A DNA stretch of 64,000 bases from Promethearchaeota archaeon. Its GTDB lineage: Archaea > Asgardarchaeota > Lokiarchaeia > Sigyniarchaeales > SOKP01. Below the pieces are notes generated by a model. It did not search any database, was not told the origin of the DNA, and saw only the letters and a program-made list of their open reading frames with translations. Shown here one piece after another: positions 35,011 to 45,158 of this stretch (position 1 is its first letter; every line of letters starts with the position of its first letter). The stretch spans positions 16,803 through 80,802 of the forward strand of contig RDOA01000010.1 in the NCBI GenBank assembly GCA_011364925.1. The letters run 5' to 3'. Both the position numbers and the translations under genes were made by a program.

Positions 35011-36561
35011 TTGATTAAATTGGGTGTTAAATCTTTACAAAGAAGAAAAGGGAAGAAATGGATTATACTTTATATCATTTACACTATAAATTTTCTGATT
35101 TTTTTGTTTTACATTGTTTTACTTGAGCCATATTGGGGAGATATTAATTTCACAGTATCTGGTTGGATTAATTCTGATATTAATATCGTTCTGATTATTG
35201 CTCTTATTATTATTATACCATTGGGTTATGGGGTGATATTATTAAGTTTTAAATTAAAAAAAATCATAAAACATAATGAAATAAAGCCCTGTCTCATAAA
35301 CAAAATTGCACCAATCGTCTTGTTGATTCTCTATAATTTCCTTATCATCTTATTACTTGAACTATTAGAAGATTATGCTAACGTTATATTTCAAAAGATT
35401 GAATACTATAGTTTCTTCATTTTTTTTGGCTTAGATATAACTTTAATTGCACTTTTATACCCTGTATTAAAAATATTTCGGCAACTAAAAAATCGTATTT
35501 TAAAAAGACATCTTAGTTCTGATAGAAAAGGGCTTACTATCTTAATCTGTACAATTGGAGTGTATATACTTGTATTTTCATTACCCTTAGTATTAATCCC
35601 ATCAAATGTACTGTACTATAACTTACCTCCCGAGCCAAAATTAATTGCCCATAGGGGGGCTTCTCACCTTGCCCCAGAAAACACTATTAAAGCTGGAGAG
35701 GCGGCGCTTGAGTATGATTTAGTTGAAGGATGGGAAGTAGATATTCAAATTAGCTACGATGGCGTTCCATTTCTAATGCACGACGACACCTTAACTAGAA
35801 CTACAAATGTATCTGAACATTTTCCCTCTCGGAAGGATGATTATGCTTATAATTTTAACATTTCTGAGCTTAGAGAATTAGATGCAGGTTCTTGGTTTGT
35901 AAATAAAGATCCTTTTGGAGTAATTGCTAATGGTATTGTTCCAAAAGCAAAAGCTGAGACATTTAGAGGGATTAAAATACCTACATTCGAAGAAGTTCTA
36001 AATTTTACAAAAGACAACAATTACATATTAGATTTTGATGCATATAGACCTCCTGTTAGTCATCCGTATCATGAGGATTTTTACGAAATTCTTATAAACA
36101 TGACAATAAATTCGGGTATAAATCTAAGGAAAGTTATGATTCCTACTCAAAATAGTGAATGGATAAATCTAATAAATAATCTCGCTCCAGAAATTTTACT
36201 AGGATGGGGAGGGTCACCTAAGTTAGAAGAATATCAATCATCCTTGATAAATTATTCTTATATCAATACTGGTGACGGGTATTCTAACGAAGAATATCGA
36301 ATTCTTAATGAAGCCAATATTAATGTTATGGTATGGACTATCGAAGCAGTAGAAAGGTTTTATCAACTTTGGTGTTTAGGAGTAGATTGGGTAAAGACAA
36401 ACTCTCCATATAAATTTAATAATTTAGATAGTACTTTCTTACATTTTCCAATAGGTTCATATACCACGATTTGGGTAGCATTAGGCATTACGGCTTTATG
36501 CTCAATTCGAATTATTAAGACTGAGTTGATTGAAAAAAAGAAAATATTAAAGAACAAGTGA
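35011..36561 (+). CDS. Extracellular glycerophosphodiester phosphodiesterase with N-terminal membrane domain
   Basis: 516 residues beginning with TTG (no ATG precedes the first helix). Five membrane helices (~17-39, 58-80, 100-121, 130-152, 175-197) with basic loops on the inside put the catalytic domain outside. The GDPD signature is HRGAS (H214, R215) with PENT (E223), EVDI (E242, D244) and H257-D258. One more helix (~480-498) anchors the C-terminus. It would hydrolyse glycerophosphodiesters from lipids at the cell surface. A membrane-domain fusion like this is seen in bacterial and archaeal GDPDs. Confidence 0.85.
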   Translation: MIKLGVKSLQRRKGKKWIILYIIYTINFLIFLFYIVLLEPYWGDINFTVSGWINSDINIVLIIALIIIIPLGYGVILLSFKLKKIIKHNEIKPCLINKIAPIVLLILYNFLIILLLELLEDYANVIFQKIEYYSFFIFFGLDITLIALLYPVLKIFRQLKNRILKRHLSSDRKGLTILICTIGVYILVFSLPLVLIPSNVLYYNLPPEPKLIAHRGASHLAPENTIKAGEAALEYDLVEGWEVDIQISYDGVPFLMHDDTLTRTTNVSEHFPSRKDDYAYNFNISELRELDAGSWFVNKDPFGVIANGIVPKAKAETFRGIKIPTFEEVLNFTKDNNYILDFDAYRPPVSHPYHEDFYEILINMTINSGINLRKVMIPTQNSEWINLINNLAPEILLGWGGSPKLEEYQSSLINYSYINTGDGYSNEEYRILNEANINVMVWTIEAVERFYQLWCLGVDWVKTNSPYKFNNLDSTFLHFPIGSYTTIWVALGITALCSIRIIKTELIEKKKILKNK

Positions 36562-36575
36562 ATATTTGAAACTCA

Positions 36576-39500
36576 TCAAATCTTTTCGTCTTTTTTCTTC
36601 TTAAAAAGGAGGTATCCTAGCACTATTAATGTCAGAACAATTGGAATAAAGATTGTCATTGGATTCTCTCCACTAATTCTAAATATATAGTAAGAAATTG
36701 TAATAATTGAAGCAAAGAAGGCGATGATTGAGCCATACTGGTTAGCAAGGTTTTTTAAACGCCTCATAAACATATAAACGCGAAAATTCATTTTCTTTAT
36801 GACTTCTAACTCATTTTCATTAAGGGATTTTAATATTTCAGGATTTTCGTAGTATAATCCGATCTGGGGATCGAATTTGCCACTTAATTTACCCGCGCTA
36901 ATAAGTGAGATAAGATGCTTTTGAATCAACGGTTTTTTTATCTTTAATTCGTTTTGTAAAAAACTAAGGGTAAGATATTCGTTTGCTACAGCTTTCACTG
37001 CCATATCTACATACGATTTTACGATTGATTCTTCCAAAGTTTTAACCTTTTCTCTTAGGATCTCATTGAATTCCTTGATAAACCGATCAAAGTCATTGAT
37101 TATGTGTTGATTTTTGGTATCGAAATTATTAGAGTTTTTGATAAATTCCTTGTATAATTCCTTAATCCTCTTGTTAGTATTTCTAATTTCTTGCTCTATA
37201 TACTTATTCTTTTTAGATACTCTAACATAAGCATGTCTGTATTGCTCCGTTTCAATGTAATCCTCTACTCGAGTTTGAAGGGTACCCAATAATTGACTTA
37301 GATGAATACTACTCTTATTTATCGTAGATAGCAATTTACTGCGATTAGTTTCAAGTTTTAACGAATTTATCGTTTCTTCAATTTGTTCCACTTTTTCACT
37401 AACAAGTTTTTTAATTTCATTCTTCTTCTCTAAATAGAATTCTCTTGCTTCTGGTTCAAATTTTTTGGATTCAAAAGTTTTAGCAATTACTTCTTTAAGC
37501 TTTTCTTCTATTTTATCATCCGTTTGCTTTATTTTTATCTCAACTTTCATAATCCTATTATCGAGAATTTCCTTCATTTTTCCATAAAACTCGACTTTTT
37601 CAATATCCTCAGCTGTCTTTACAAAAGTATTTTCTATATCGATTTTTAAAGCGTTAAACTCGTTAACCATGAAAGATTCTAAATTCTTAAATAAGAGTAA
37701 ATTTTCATTAATTTTTTCAATTGCTAATTCGTTGTTTTTCACAATTGCGATTACATTATTGCTCAATTCCTTGTTTTCTAATCGCTTTTCGTCTACATTT
37801 AATTCTTTAACCTTTAAATTATATTGCTCGCTTATTAATTTTTTAAAATTACTCATATCATTAATTCTATTTTGAATTTCTAAAAAATTAACTCCCAATG
37901 TTTTGTTTTTTATGCATGAGTCGTAAAGCGCCAATAGTTGTCCCACTTTTTCCTGTGTTTGCTTTAATATTCTATTTTCCGTGTAATTTTTTAATTCTCT
38001 GTTCTTATGATATGCATCCGTGTGAACTATAAGTTCTTTTTTATCTTCAAGTAAATCTCCTTGCAATTTAGAGACATCAATTAATTCTTTTATTCTAGGT
38101 ATTACAACTTTACATTTTAATTTTAATTTATCAGCAAGCTTCTTTATATCAATCTTATCAGTGTTCTCTTCTTCGCTCATAAGATAAATTTCCTTAGAGA
38201 TTATTCTATTTACATATTCGTCCTTTAACTTTGATACTTCATTGTTCAAGAAATTATCAAAATTGTTCCACTGAATTATCTTTATATAATTCTCTTCAGA
38301 TTCATTATTAACGTCGTTTAAACTTGCTATTTTTTTAGAGAAATTCTTGTTATACTCACTAAATTCTATAATAATTGCATCGAACCCGCTTATCACATCT
38401 GGTATTTTATTAACACGATTTTGGTCAATGTTAAATTTGTATTTTTCTAATTTATCTTTGAATAGTTGGATTGAATTCGATACATAATCATCAAAATCCT
38501 CTATTTTGGCTCGCTTTCTCTCTTCAATCACTTTTTCTTTTAGAATTTGGACCTGATCTGCGATAAGCTCAATAATGTTTTCCTCTAAGCTGTCCAATTT
38601 TTCGTTAAGATATTTATAAAGTGGAAAGAGTTTTTGCTTAAAGCTTGTATTTTTCTTTACTAATTGTTTTAATTTGTGAATTTCCTCAGTTTTTTCTTTA
38701 AGCAAAATGTCTGATTCAGTTTTGATGATCTTGAATGCATCCTGATATTGGTGATTAATGACTTGGTGCTTAGCTTTTTCTTTTATCGTTAATATTCCAT
38801 ATTGGATGTTGTCTTTAACATTTCCTATGTTTTTATTTAACTCGTTAAAAAATTGAAAGCCATTAGTGTATTCCGCAAAAATAGAATCGAAGTTTTCTTT
38901 AAATTCAACCCATTTATGAATTATTTTCTTGTGGTTTTTAGCTATTTTATTCTCCTTAGAAGTTATTTGATGAGATACTTTGTAAATGACTCCATCATAT
39001 TTACTAACAGTTTGAGAGATTCTATTAAACGCTTGAATAATAAGATCAAATTTTTCCTCATTATATCCTTTATCCAAGACTTCTACAATGTAATTCTTAA
39101 AAGAATCTACTTCATGATTTATTTTATCTTGGATGTCATATATTTTTGTGTCCAATTCATCTAGTATGATGTTAAATTTCTTTAAACTCTCTTTTTCTTG
39201 AATCTCTTCTTGGAGATAGCTGTTTAATCCATTCAAGTGAGTTTGTAATAAAGAATAGGATTTATTCCATTGCGCTATTTCAGCACCAAGGGTTGCTTGG
39301 ATATTAATATAAATTAATTCTTGGTTGAAAGAGGATTCTATGTTTTCATTTAAGAAATCCGCTTCCATCAATGAATTTCGCAAGACATACTTTAATCTTT
39401 CTTTCGCGAAATCAACTTCATCTATTAGAAGATAAGATTCAATCTCTTCTTTAATTTGTGGAATAGTGTTTCTTAATTTTAATGTCATATTGTAAATGTC

Positions 39501-40988
39501 GTTTCTTATTTCCCTTAATTTAGCCTTTTCTTCGTATAACCTCTCAGTATTAATTTCATTATCAACGATAAGAATCTTTTTGAAAAGGTAATCCAAACAG
39601 AAATAATATTTGGTTTTAAATAAATAAGCTTTTTTTGCTTTAATTTGCCCCTCAAAAAAATGATTGCTTATCATATCATGAATTATTGGGAAAATATCTT
39701 CTTTTAATCTTAAAGATTCTTGTCCATCGGAAGCTCTATACTTTTTAAAAATATCAGAGAGCGGGACTACACTGTTACTATTAAGTTGTCTATAAATTTC
39801 TTCAATAATTACTCTCTTGCCTTGGCTTAAATTTTGAATATATTGGGTGAATTCTTGTGTATTATCAACTTCTTTTAAAGTGAAAGTGTAATTCAAATTG
39901 ATATATAGCACGATTTCCTCTAAACCATGCGTTAATCCAAAGGTACTTTTAACTTGGTTTAAATCGATGAATTTATTCGTTTCTAACTGTTTAAAAACGA
40001 CTCTTTCAATCTCTTCAATGAAACGGGTCCAAATTATAGATAATAATATTACAAGTTGAGTTACTTCTCTTAGAATAATCAGATTCCAGCCAGTTGTGGC
40101 TCTAAAAATACGATCTATTTTTTCCGTAATAAAAGAATACACTCTTGCAGGATTATAATCAATCAACCACGAATAAATGTGGAGAATGTTCACAATCCAG
40201 AAAGTTGTGTCAACATCTTCTTCTTGGAAAATAAAACTAAACCCACCGCTTTCTTTTTGAAATTGATATAGAAATTGAATTTCTTTATCCTTAACTTCTG
40301 AATCTAAATCAAAGAATTTTAAGCTTAAAAGTTTGAACATTATCGAGGAATCTCTTTTCCTCTCTTTTAAGTACGTGCGAAATTGTTCCTTGAATACTCT
40401 AACATCTATTCCGATAAGCAGAAGGCTTTCTATAACATAATAAAAAGTTTTTGCTACAGGACCGTCATTGCATTCTTCGCAACCCTTATCAAAACAGTGT
40501 AAGAATCCATTATTTTTTTTATGCGCATAAATAAAATTCTTCAATTGTCGAACGATAACATCTTCACCCTTGGAGGAAAGATACTCGTTTAACGAACCTA
40601 ATAATTCAAGACTGGCTAGAGCGTAATAAAGCGACCAAATATCTGGTTTACCTAACGAAGTTGGAGATGATTTAAAACCTAGTTGATCTTTTTCAATAAT
40701 CTCAACTTCGCAAGATTTTATAAGTTTTAAGAAATCCTCACGAAAAACATCAATTTTTTGCTTGAGATATTTTCTAAGCAAAAGAAACCAATAAATGTTG
40801 TCCAAGTTTAAATTAGACTCTGTAAGTAAGTTCTCATTATAATATCGATACAATTCTAAAACTTTCTCGTAATTACTCAAATAAATGTTCCCAATATCCT
40901 TTCTATTTTTTAATAAATAGGATTTAAACGGTTCTTTCTTGAATTCCGTAATGTAGGGATATGCGGTCTTATTTTCTACTTGTGTCAA
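36576..40988 (-). CDS. Giant membrane-anchored coiled-coil protein with toroid-like N-terminus and winged-helix elements
   Basis: 1470 residues. N-terminal ~60-330 is helical with repeat-like SLYYALASLELLG and ESGGFSFI/DVDTTFW patterns as in prenyltransferase/terpene-cyclase toroids. Three winged-helix-like segments follow (~395-450, ~955-1000, ~1365-1410). The long middle (~490-1350) is charged coiled coil. The extreme C-terminus has two membrane helices (~1418-1438, 1445-1463) and KKKKDEKI, so nearly everything is cytosolic. The last winged helix recalls PCI/UFL1-like domains, but that is weak. No known family fits the whole; a tether or scaffold is the natural guess. Converges on GDPD with a 14-base gap. 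Confidence 0.75.
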   Translation of the reverse strand: MTQVENKTAYPYITEFKKEPFKSYLLKNRKDIGNIYLSNYEKVLELYRYYNENLLTESNLNLDNIYWFLLLRKYLKQKIDVFREDFLKLIKSCEVEIIEKDQLGFKSSPTSLGKPDIWSLYYALASLELLGSLNEYLSSKGEDVIVRQLKNFIYAHKKNNGFLHCFDKGCEECNDGPVAKTFYYVIESLLLIGIDVRVFKEQFRTYLKERKRDSSIMFKLLSLKFFDLDSEVKDKEIQFLYQFQKESGGFSFIFQEEDVDTTFWIVNILHIYSWLIDYNPARVYSFITEKIDRIFRATTGWNLIILREVTQLVILLSIIWTRFIEEIERVVFKQLETNKFIDLNQVKSTFGLTHGLEEIVLYINLNYTFTLKEVDNTQEFTQYIQNLSQGKRVIIEEIYRQLNSNSVVPLSDIFKKYRASDGQESLRLKEDIFPIIHDMISNHFFEGQIKAKKAYLFKTKYYFCLDYLFKKILIVDNEINTERLYEEKAKLREIRNDIYNMTLKLRNTIPQIKEEIESYLLIDEVDFAKERLKYVLRNSLMEADFLNENIESSFNQELIYINIQATLGAEIAQWNKSYSLLQTHLNGLNSYLQEEIQEKESLKKFNIILDELDTKIYDIQDKINHEVDSFKNYIVEVLDKGYNEEKFDLIIQAFNRISQTVSKYDGVIYKVSHQITSKENKIAKNHKKIIHKWVEFKENFDSIFAEYTNGFQFFNELNKNIGNVKDNIQYGILTIKEKAKHQVINHQYQDAFKIIKTESDILLKEKTEEIHKLKQLVKKNTSFKQKLFPLYKYLNEKLDSLEENIIELIADQVQILKEKVIEERKRAKIEDFDDYVSNSIQLFKDKLEKYKFNIDQNRVNKIPDVISGFDAIIIEFSEYNKNFSKKIASLNDVNNESEENYIKIIQWNNFDNFLNNEVSKLKDEYVNRIISKEIYLMSEEENTDKIDIKKLADKLKLKCKVVIPRIKELIDVSKLQGDLLEDKKELIVHTDAYHKNRELKNYTENRILKQTQEKVGQLLALYDSCIKNKTLGVNFLEIQNRINDMSNFKKLISEQYNLKVKELNVDEKRLENKELSNNVIAIVKNNELAIEKINENLLLFKNLESFMVNEFNALKIDIENTFVKTAEDIEKVEFYGKMKEILDNRIMKVEIKIKQTDDKIEEKLKEVIAKTFESKKFEPEAREFYLEKKNEIKKLVSEKVEQIEETINSLKLETNRSKLLSTINKSSIHLSQLLGTLQTRVEDYIETEQYRHAYVRVSKKNKYIEQEIRNTNKRIKELYKEFIKNSNNFDTKNQHIINDFDRFIKEFNEILREKVKTLEESIVKSYVDMAVKAVANEYLTLSFLQNELKIKKPLIQKHLISLISAGKLSGKFDPQIGLYYENPEILKSLNENELEVIKKMNFRVYMFMRRLKNLANQYGSIIAFFASIITISYYIFRISGENPMTIFIPIVLTLIVLGYLLFKKKKDEKI

Positions 40989-41113
40989 CGAAATATAACC
41001 CTAAACTTCTTTTCTATAATAATAAAAATTTTAGAATTTATTTTTTTAGTATTGTTTTTTCTCAGTTGCTCCTAAAAAAGAAAAGAAAGTTGAAATAAAA
41101 AGAAAAGATTTAA

Positions 41114-42607
41114 TTATAAAGAGGGATCGCTATTAAAACTCCAAGTTGCACTAATCCCTAAATTATCGTGCATTAAGGGACTTTGAGTAGCTATTAATGG
41201 AGCGAATTGTCTCCAGGGTATAAAATTACTAGCATTATTAAACGCTATAGCCACACTTTTATTTTGATCTAATTGCTCCCAAAATTGATGAAAGAACCAC
41301 GATCCAGCAAATCCATCTCCATTGAGATTGTTTATCCAGTACCATGAAAATACATTCGAAGACGAACTCACGAACAATGTGTTTGGTAAGTTATACCAGC
41401 TCGAACCGATGTTTTTATTTTGATTAAGAAAATTACCGCTAAAACAAGAATCCATATTTATCATCATACGCTCACAGGTGATATCATTTACTAAATCGTA
41501 AAACTCAAACTCCGTAATAAAGCTATTATCAGCTTCAAAATGAAATGTAGCGTTTCCATCACCTAAAACTTTGTTTGAACCATGATCAGTCATAAATATG
41601 ATTAATTGATCTTTGGAATTGATCCCCGAAGCAAACGAGCCTGAAACTGTTACATTTAACTCTTTTTTAAACCGACTTGCATTGACATCGTTGTTTTCTA
41701 CATCAATTACTGCTCCAATTAGATCGTTTAAAATCCCATCTCCTGCTTTTATGTCAATAACAGGATCATTAGTGTGATAAAGCATAAAAAAGATATTATC
41801 GTCTGTATATCCATGTGATCTTAAAATCCAATATACGTGAAGAGCTTGAGCGGGAAATCCATCTGAATCAATTCTATTTGGAGGAGGATTTGGATCCGTT
41901 GGATTAGTAACGTTGACAGCTATCCATTTGTCTATTTTAACATCATCAAAGTAAAGTTCATCATTGTGAGTCATGTTGCCTTTTACTGATAAAACAAGCT
42001 GCATCTCCGTAATAATATTACCAGATGCATTATTACATACGCCTGAAACATGTAAAATTTCCCACTGTCCAGCTGTTGTTAATAACCCACTTGACCAATC
42101 TGTTCTTATAACTCCACTTGTACCAAACCACCTTAAACCAACTCGAGCACCGGGATATTGAGCAGCAGTTGGTATAATAAATGTAGGTATATTTACCCAA
42201 GCTGACAGATTATAATATGCGTATTCTATTAAGCTATGATAATTTGTCCAGTTATATGTGTATTCAAAATTTTGATATCCAATGGAGAAAGGAAAAGCGT
42301 TCGCAATCAAGTGTAAAGCTCCAGGATTTCCGTCCTTACCGGGAACACTATCAGGTCCACCATACATATTAGTTGCATTTGCTACCCATCTACCTGAATC
42401 ACCACTAAAATTAGACTGAAAACCAGTATTGAAATCATCCTCTGATTCAGAAGCATAAAAATCATTAGCACTTCCAAGGATTATTGCTTTTCTTACGCCT
42501 TGTTGTGATGGAGGTGTTGTTGGTGGGATGCTTATAAAAATAAAAGCGATTATTATTATCCCTAAGAGCAATATTGCGATAACAGGAAGTATTATTTTCC
42601 ATTTCAT
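41114..42607 (-). CDS. Membrane-anchored C13 (legumain/GPI8-like) peptidase with inserted beta-sandwich domain
   Basis: 497 residues. Residues 1-27 form a signal anchor (KWK then a hydrophobic run); the rest is outside. The caspase-like fold starts with RKAIILGSAND (39-49), is interrupted by a jelly-roll-like carbohydrate-binding domain (~60-230), then resumes with ALHVYWILRSHGY. Catalytic H342 is in FMTDHGSN and C388 in NMDSCFSG, both in legumain-like contexts. Many N-x-S/T sequons suit an extracellular glycoprotein. Legumain and GPI8 are eukaryotic; prokaryotic C13 relatives exist. Likely substrate or transpeptidation activity unknown. A stand-alone gene. Confidence 0.72.
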   Translation of the reverse strand: MKWKIILPVIAILLLGIIIIAFIFISIPPTTPPSQQGVRKAIILGSANDFYASESEDDFNTGFQSNFSGDSGRWVANATNMYGGPDSVPGKDGNPGALHLIANAFPFSIGYQNFEYTYNWTNYHSLIEYAYYNLSAWVNIPTFIIPTAAQYPGARVGLRWFGTSGVIRTDWSSGLLTTAGQWEILHVSGVCNNASGNIITEMQLVLSVKGNMTHNDELYFDDVKIDKWIAVNVTNPTDPNPPPNRIDSDGFPAQALHVYWILRSHGYTDDNIFFMLYHTNDPVIDIKAGDGILNDLIGAVIDVENNDVNASRFKKELNVTVSGSFASGINSKDQLIIFMTDHGSNKVLGDGNATFHFEADNSFITEFEFYDLVNDITCERMMINMDSCFSGNFLNQNKNIGSSWYNLPNTLFVSSSSNVFSWYWINNLNGDGFAGSWFFHQFWEQLDQNKSVAIAFNNASNFIPWRQFAPLIATQSPLMHDNLGISATWSFNSDPSL

Positions 42608-42780
42608 TATTTTCGCACTTTTTTAAACAATTATCTTTTAGTTTAACCAAACTTAATTAGATTTTCTTAAAAGAGAAATAGATGAAATACTAATTTAAAT
42701 CTTCACATGAAAGAGATGAACATTTAAAATTTCTCTTTCATTTATGACAATGATTTTGTGCTTAGCTTTAGATATTTATT

Positions 42781-42785
42781 AGGGG
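42781..42785 (+). promoter_or_regulatory. Candidate Shine-Dalgarno AGGGG upstream of HgdB-like gene
   Basis: AGGGG 5 nt before the in-frame ATC at 42791. The ATG at 42827 has GGGTGG directly against it, too close to act as SD. Confidence 0.4.
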
Positions 42786-42826
42786 TTTGAATCATTATAG
42801 GAACTGATAAAAAGCAAATAGGGTGG

Positions 42827-43852
42827 ATGTGTAGCTATACTCCACTTGAACTGATCTATGCAGGAGGATTCCTTCCTTATCGCATCATTGGGCATTCTGA
42901 ACCTCCACAAAATGCTGATTCTTACATCCATTCAAATTTCTGTCAGTTTGTAAAGTCTACAATTGACGTAGCGATCAATGGGGGCTATAATTTTCTTGAA
43001 GGAGTAGTCTTTGTAAATTCTTGTGATGCTATGCGGCGCCTTCACGATGTATGGAAACGGTACGTCCCAACAAAGTTCATGCACATATTAGACATTCCAA
43101 TGGGGACCTTATCCTTAGGAAAGCATTATCTCAAAGAAGAATTTAACAAACTCAGAATTGCGCTTGAAAATTACGCGTCAATTACAATTAATGATCAAGA
43201 TATAGTAAATGCCATTGAGCTACTTAACGAATCTCGTTTATTATACAACCAATTAAATTCCTTAAGAACAGAAAATCCTCCTAAAATAACAGCAACTGAA
43301 TTAATGAACCTTACTTCGAATTTCTTTAAAACGGACCCAAAAAATTGGAATGAGAAAACTAAAGGTCTTTTAGATAAAATTAACACATATCCTAATGTTC
43401 AAACTAGAAGTAATAATCCTAGGGTTCTCCTATCGGGGAGTCCTTTACATGAAATAAACTTCATCTCTTTTATTGAAGATATTGGATTAAATGTGGTTTA
43501 CGAGGATCTCTGTACCGGCAGTAAATTTTTTGATCTAATCATAAACGATTCTAAAGATATATTAGGCTCATTGAGCGAAGCGTATTTAAATAGAACTCCA
43601 TGCGCTCGAATGATGAAACTTAAGGAGAGAGCCGATCAAATCTATAAAAACGCAAAAAAGTTCAAGGTAGATGGAATAATACATCATTCCTTAAAATTTT
43701 GCGATACTTACCTATACGATGTCCCCGCGTTGAAAGCTTTATTGACTGAAAAAGGTTTAAATGTGTTATTCATAGAAAGTGATGGTGGACTAGGGAATAT
43801 TAATCAAATTCGAACCCGTATCGAGGCGTTTTCTGAGATTATAAAAAATTAA
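42827..43852 (+). CDS. 2-hydroxyacyl-CoA dehydratase / benzoyl-CoA reductase-type subunit (HgdB/BcrC-like)
   Basis: 341 residues from ATG. The N-terminal GW-[MC]CSYTPLELIYAGG, NSCDAMRRLHD, the cysteine in LCTGSKFF and HSLKFCDTY are the [4Fe-4S]-binding features of the family. The ATG cuts into the first strand; the frame stays open to 42791, where ATC follows AGGGG by 5 nt and would restore the usual K-x-IGW start. It pairs with the next gene to make the two-subunit enzyme, which needs an ATP-driven activator not present in the window. Substrate may be a 2-hydroxyacyl-CoA from amino acid fermentation. Confidence 0.87.
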   Translation: MCSYTPLELIYAGGFLPYRIIGHSEPPQNADSYIHSNFCQFVKSTIDVAINGGYNFLEGVVFVNSCDAMRRLHDVWKRYVPTKFMHILDIPMGTLSLGKHYLKEEFNKLRIALENYASITINDQDIVNAIELLNESRLLYNQLNSLRTENPPKITATELMNLTSNFFKTDPKNWNEKTKGLLDKINTYPNVQTRSNNPRVLLSGSPLHEINFISFIEDIGLNVVYEDLCTGSKFFDLIINDSKDILGSLSEAYLNRTPCARMMKLKERADQIYKNAKKFKVDGIIHHSLKFCDTYLYDVPALKALLTEKGLNVLFIESDGGLGNINQIRTRIEAFSEIIKN

Positions 43853-43856
43853 ATAG

Positions 43857-43864
43857 AAAGGTGG
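43857..43864 (+). promoter_or_regulatory. Shine-Dalgarno AAAGGTGG upstream of the second dehydratase gene
   Basis: Lies 21 nt before the ATG at 43886 but only 6-9 nt before in-frame ATA (43871) and ATC (43874), so it fits a non-ATG start better. Confidence 0.45.
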
Positions 43865-43885
43865 AATAAAATAATCACAAGTAGC

Positions 43886-45091
43886 ATGTTAGAGAAATAT
43901 TTTACCCAATTGGAAGCTAGTTTAAAAGCAAAACTTGAAGCAAAAGCCACTGCCCGTAGAAAATTTGTTTACGAAATAGCACGAATTGGAACGAGGATAT
44001 TTGACGACAATTGGTCAATTGGTTGGACAACGGTATTTGTTCCATACGAAATCCTTACTTCGATGGGCGTTTCCGGTATGTTTGTCGAATTCTTTGGTGC
44101 AATGCTCGCGGGAACTGGCATGTCAAGTAAGTATCTTGAACTCTCGGAGAGTAAAGGTTTTTCTACCGATAGCTGTTCTTATCATAGAACTATTATTGGG
44201 GCTGCTCTGGATGGACTCTTACCTGAACCAGATGTGCTTATTGGGGCAAGTATTCCATGTAATGGTGGAGTTAAAGCCTTAAAGCGCATTGGGGAAATCT
44301 TTAATAAGGAGGTATTCATTTTGAACATTCCAATTGATATAACTCCAAAATCGGTCGATTACTTAACCGAGCAATTTGAGCAGATGATTGAATACATTGA
44401 AAACGAAACTGGTCGAAAATTAGACTACAATAAGCTTAAAAATTCAATTAGGTACAACAACGAAGCAAGAGAATACCTTGTAGAATTAAACAAATTATGT
44501 ATGAATGTCCCAAGTCCTGCAAATTCAAATGATCTAAAAAATTTCATCATGATTGTATTACTCTTAGGAACAAAAGAAAGCGTAGAAGTCGCAAAATTAT
44601 ATCGGGACGAGTTTAAATCTCGAATTGAGCATGATTTAAAGGGAGCGACTGAAGAGAAATACCGTTTAATGTGGATTCAAAATAGAATTCAGTTTAAAAC
44701 AGATATTTTAAGTATTTTAGAAGAAAAATATGGCGCAAAAATAGTAATTGATGAACTCAATCATATATGGTGGGATTCTATGGATGAAAGCGACCCTTTA
44801 AGAAGCCTTGCGAAACGTATAATAACTCATCCCTTAGTCGGTCCAGCTGAAAGGCGACTCGAAGTTATTACCCAATTAGCACGGGACTATAAAATAGATG
44901 GCGCAATTAACCCTGCCCATTGGGGATGCCGCCAGTCCGCTGGTGCTAGAGTATTATTTAAAGACGCCCTTCAAAAAATAGGAATTCCGCTTATTCATTT
45001 AGATGTAGATTGTGTAGACGAAAGGAACTACGCACAGGGACAAATTATGACTCGCTTGGAAGCGTTTTTAGAAATGCTCTCGACCTACTAA
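43886..45091 (+). CDS. 2-hydroxyacyl-CoA dehydratase-type subunit (HgdA/FldB-like)
   Basis: 401 residues from ATG; in-frame ATC at 43874 would add four. Conserved Cys positions are STDSCSYHR, SIPCNGG and HWGCRQSAGA, matching the larger subunit that binds one [4Fe-4S] cluster. With the upstream gene (33-base gap) it forms the heterodimer that removes water from a 2-hydroxyacyl-CoA, or reduces an aromatic-CoA in BCR-type relatives, via radical chemistry. Strictly anaerobic chemistry agrees with the flavodiiron protein coded next to it. Confidence 0.87.
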   Translation: MLEKYFTQLEASLKAKLEAKATARRKFVYEIARIGTRIFDDNWSIGWTTVFVPYEILTSMGVSGMFVEFFGAMLAGTGMSSKYLELSESKGFSTDSCSYHRTIIGAALDGLLPEPDVLIGASIPCNGGVKALKRIGEIFNKEVFILNIPIDITPKSVDYLTEQFEQMIEYIENETGRKLDYNKLKNSIRYNNEAREYLVELNKLCMNVPSPANSNDLKNFIMIVLLLGTKESVEVAKLYRDEFKSRIEHDLKGATEEKYRLMWIQNRIQFKTDILSILEEKYGAKIVIDELNHIWWDSMDESDPLRSLAKRIITHPLVGPAERRLEVITQLARDYKIDGAINPAHWGCRQSAGARVLFKDALQKIGIPLIHLDVDCVDERNYAQGQIMTRLEAFLEMLSTY

Positions 45092-45158
45092 CTTTATCAA
45101 TTATAGAAGTGCCAAAAATAGGTTAAAAAAAAGAGTGTTAAATTACTATTGATTTTTA

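Noticed and set aside
38853-39164. 103-codon ORF within the 1470-residue gene on the other strand
   Set aside because: Phe/Ile-rich translation of the complement of coiled-coil codons; no start signal.
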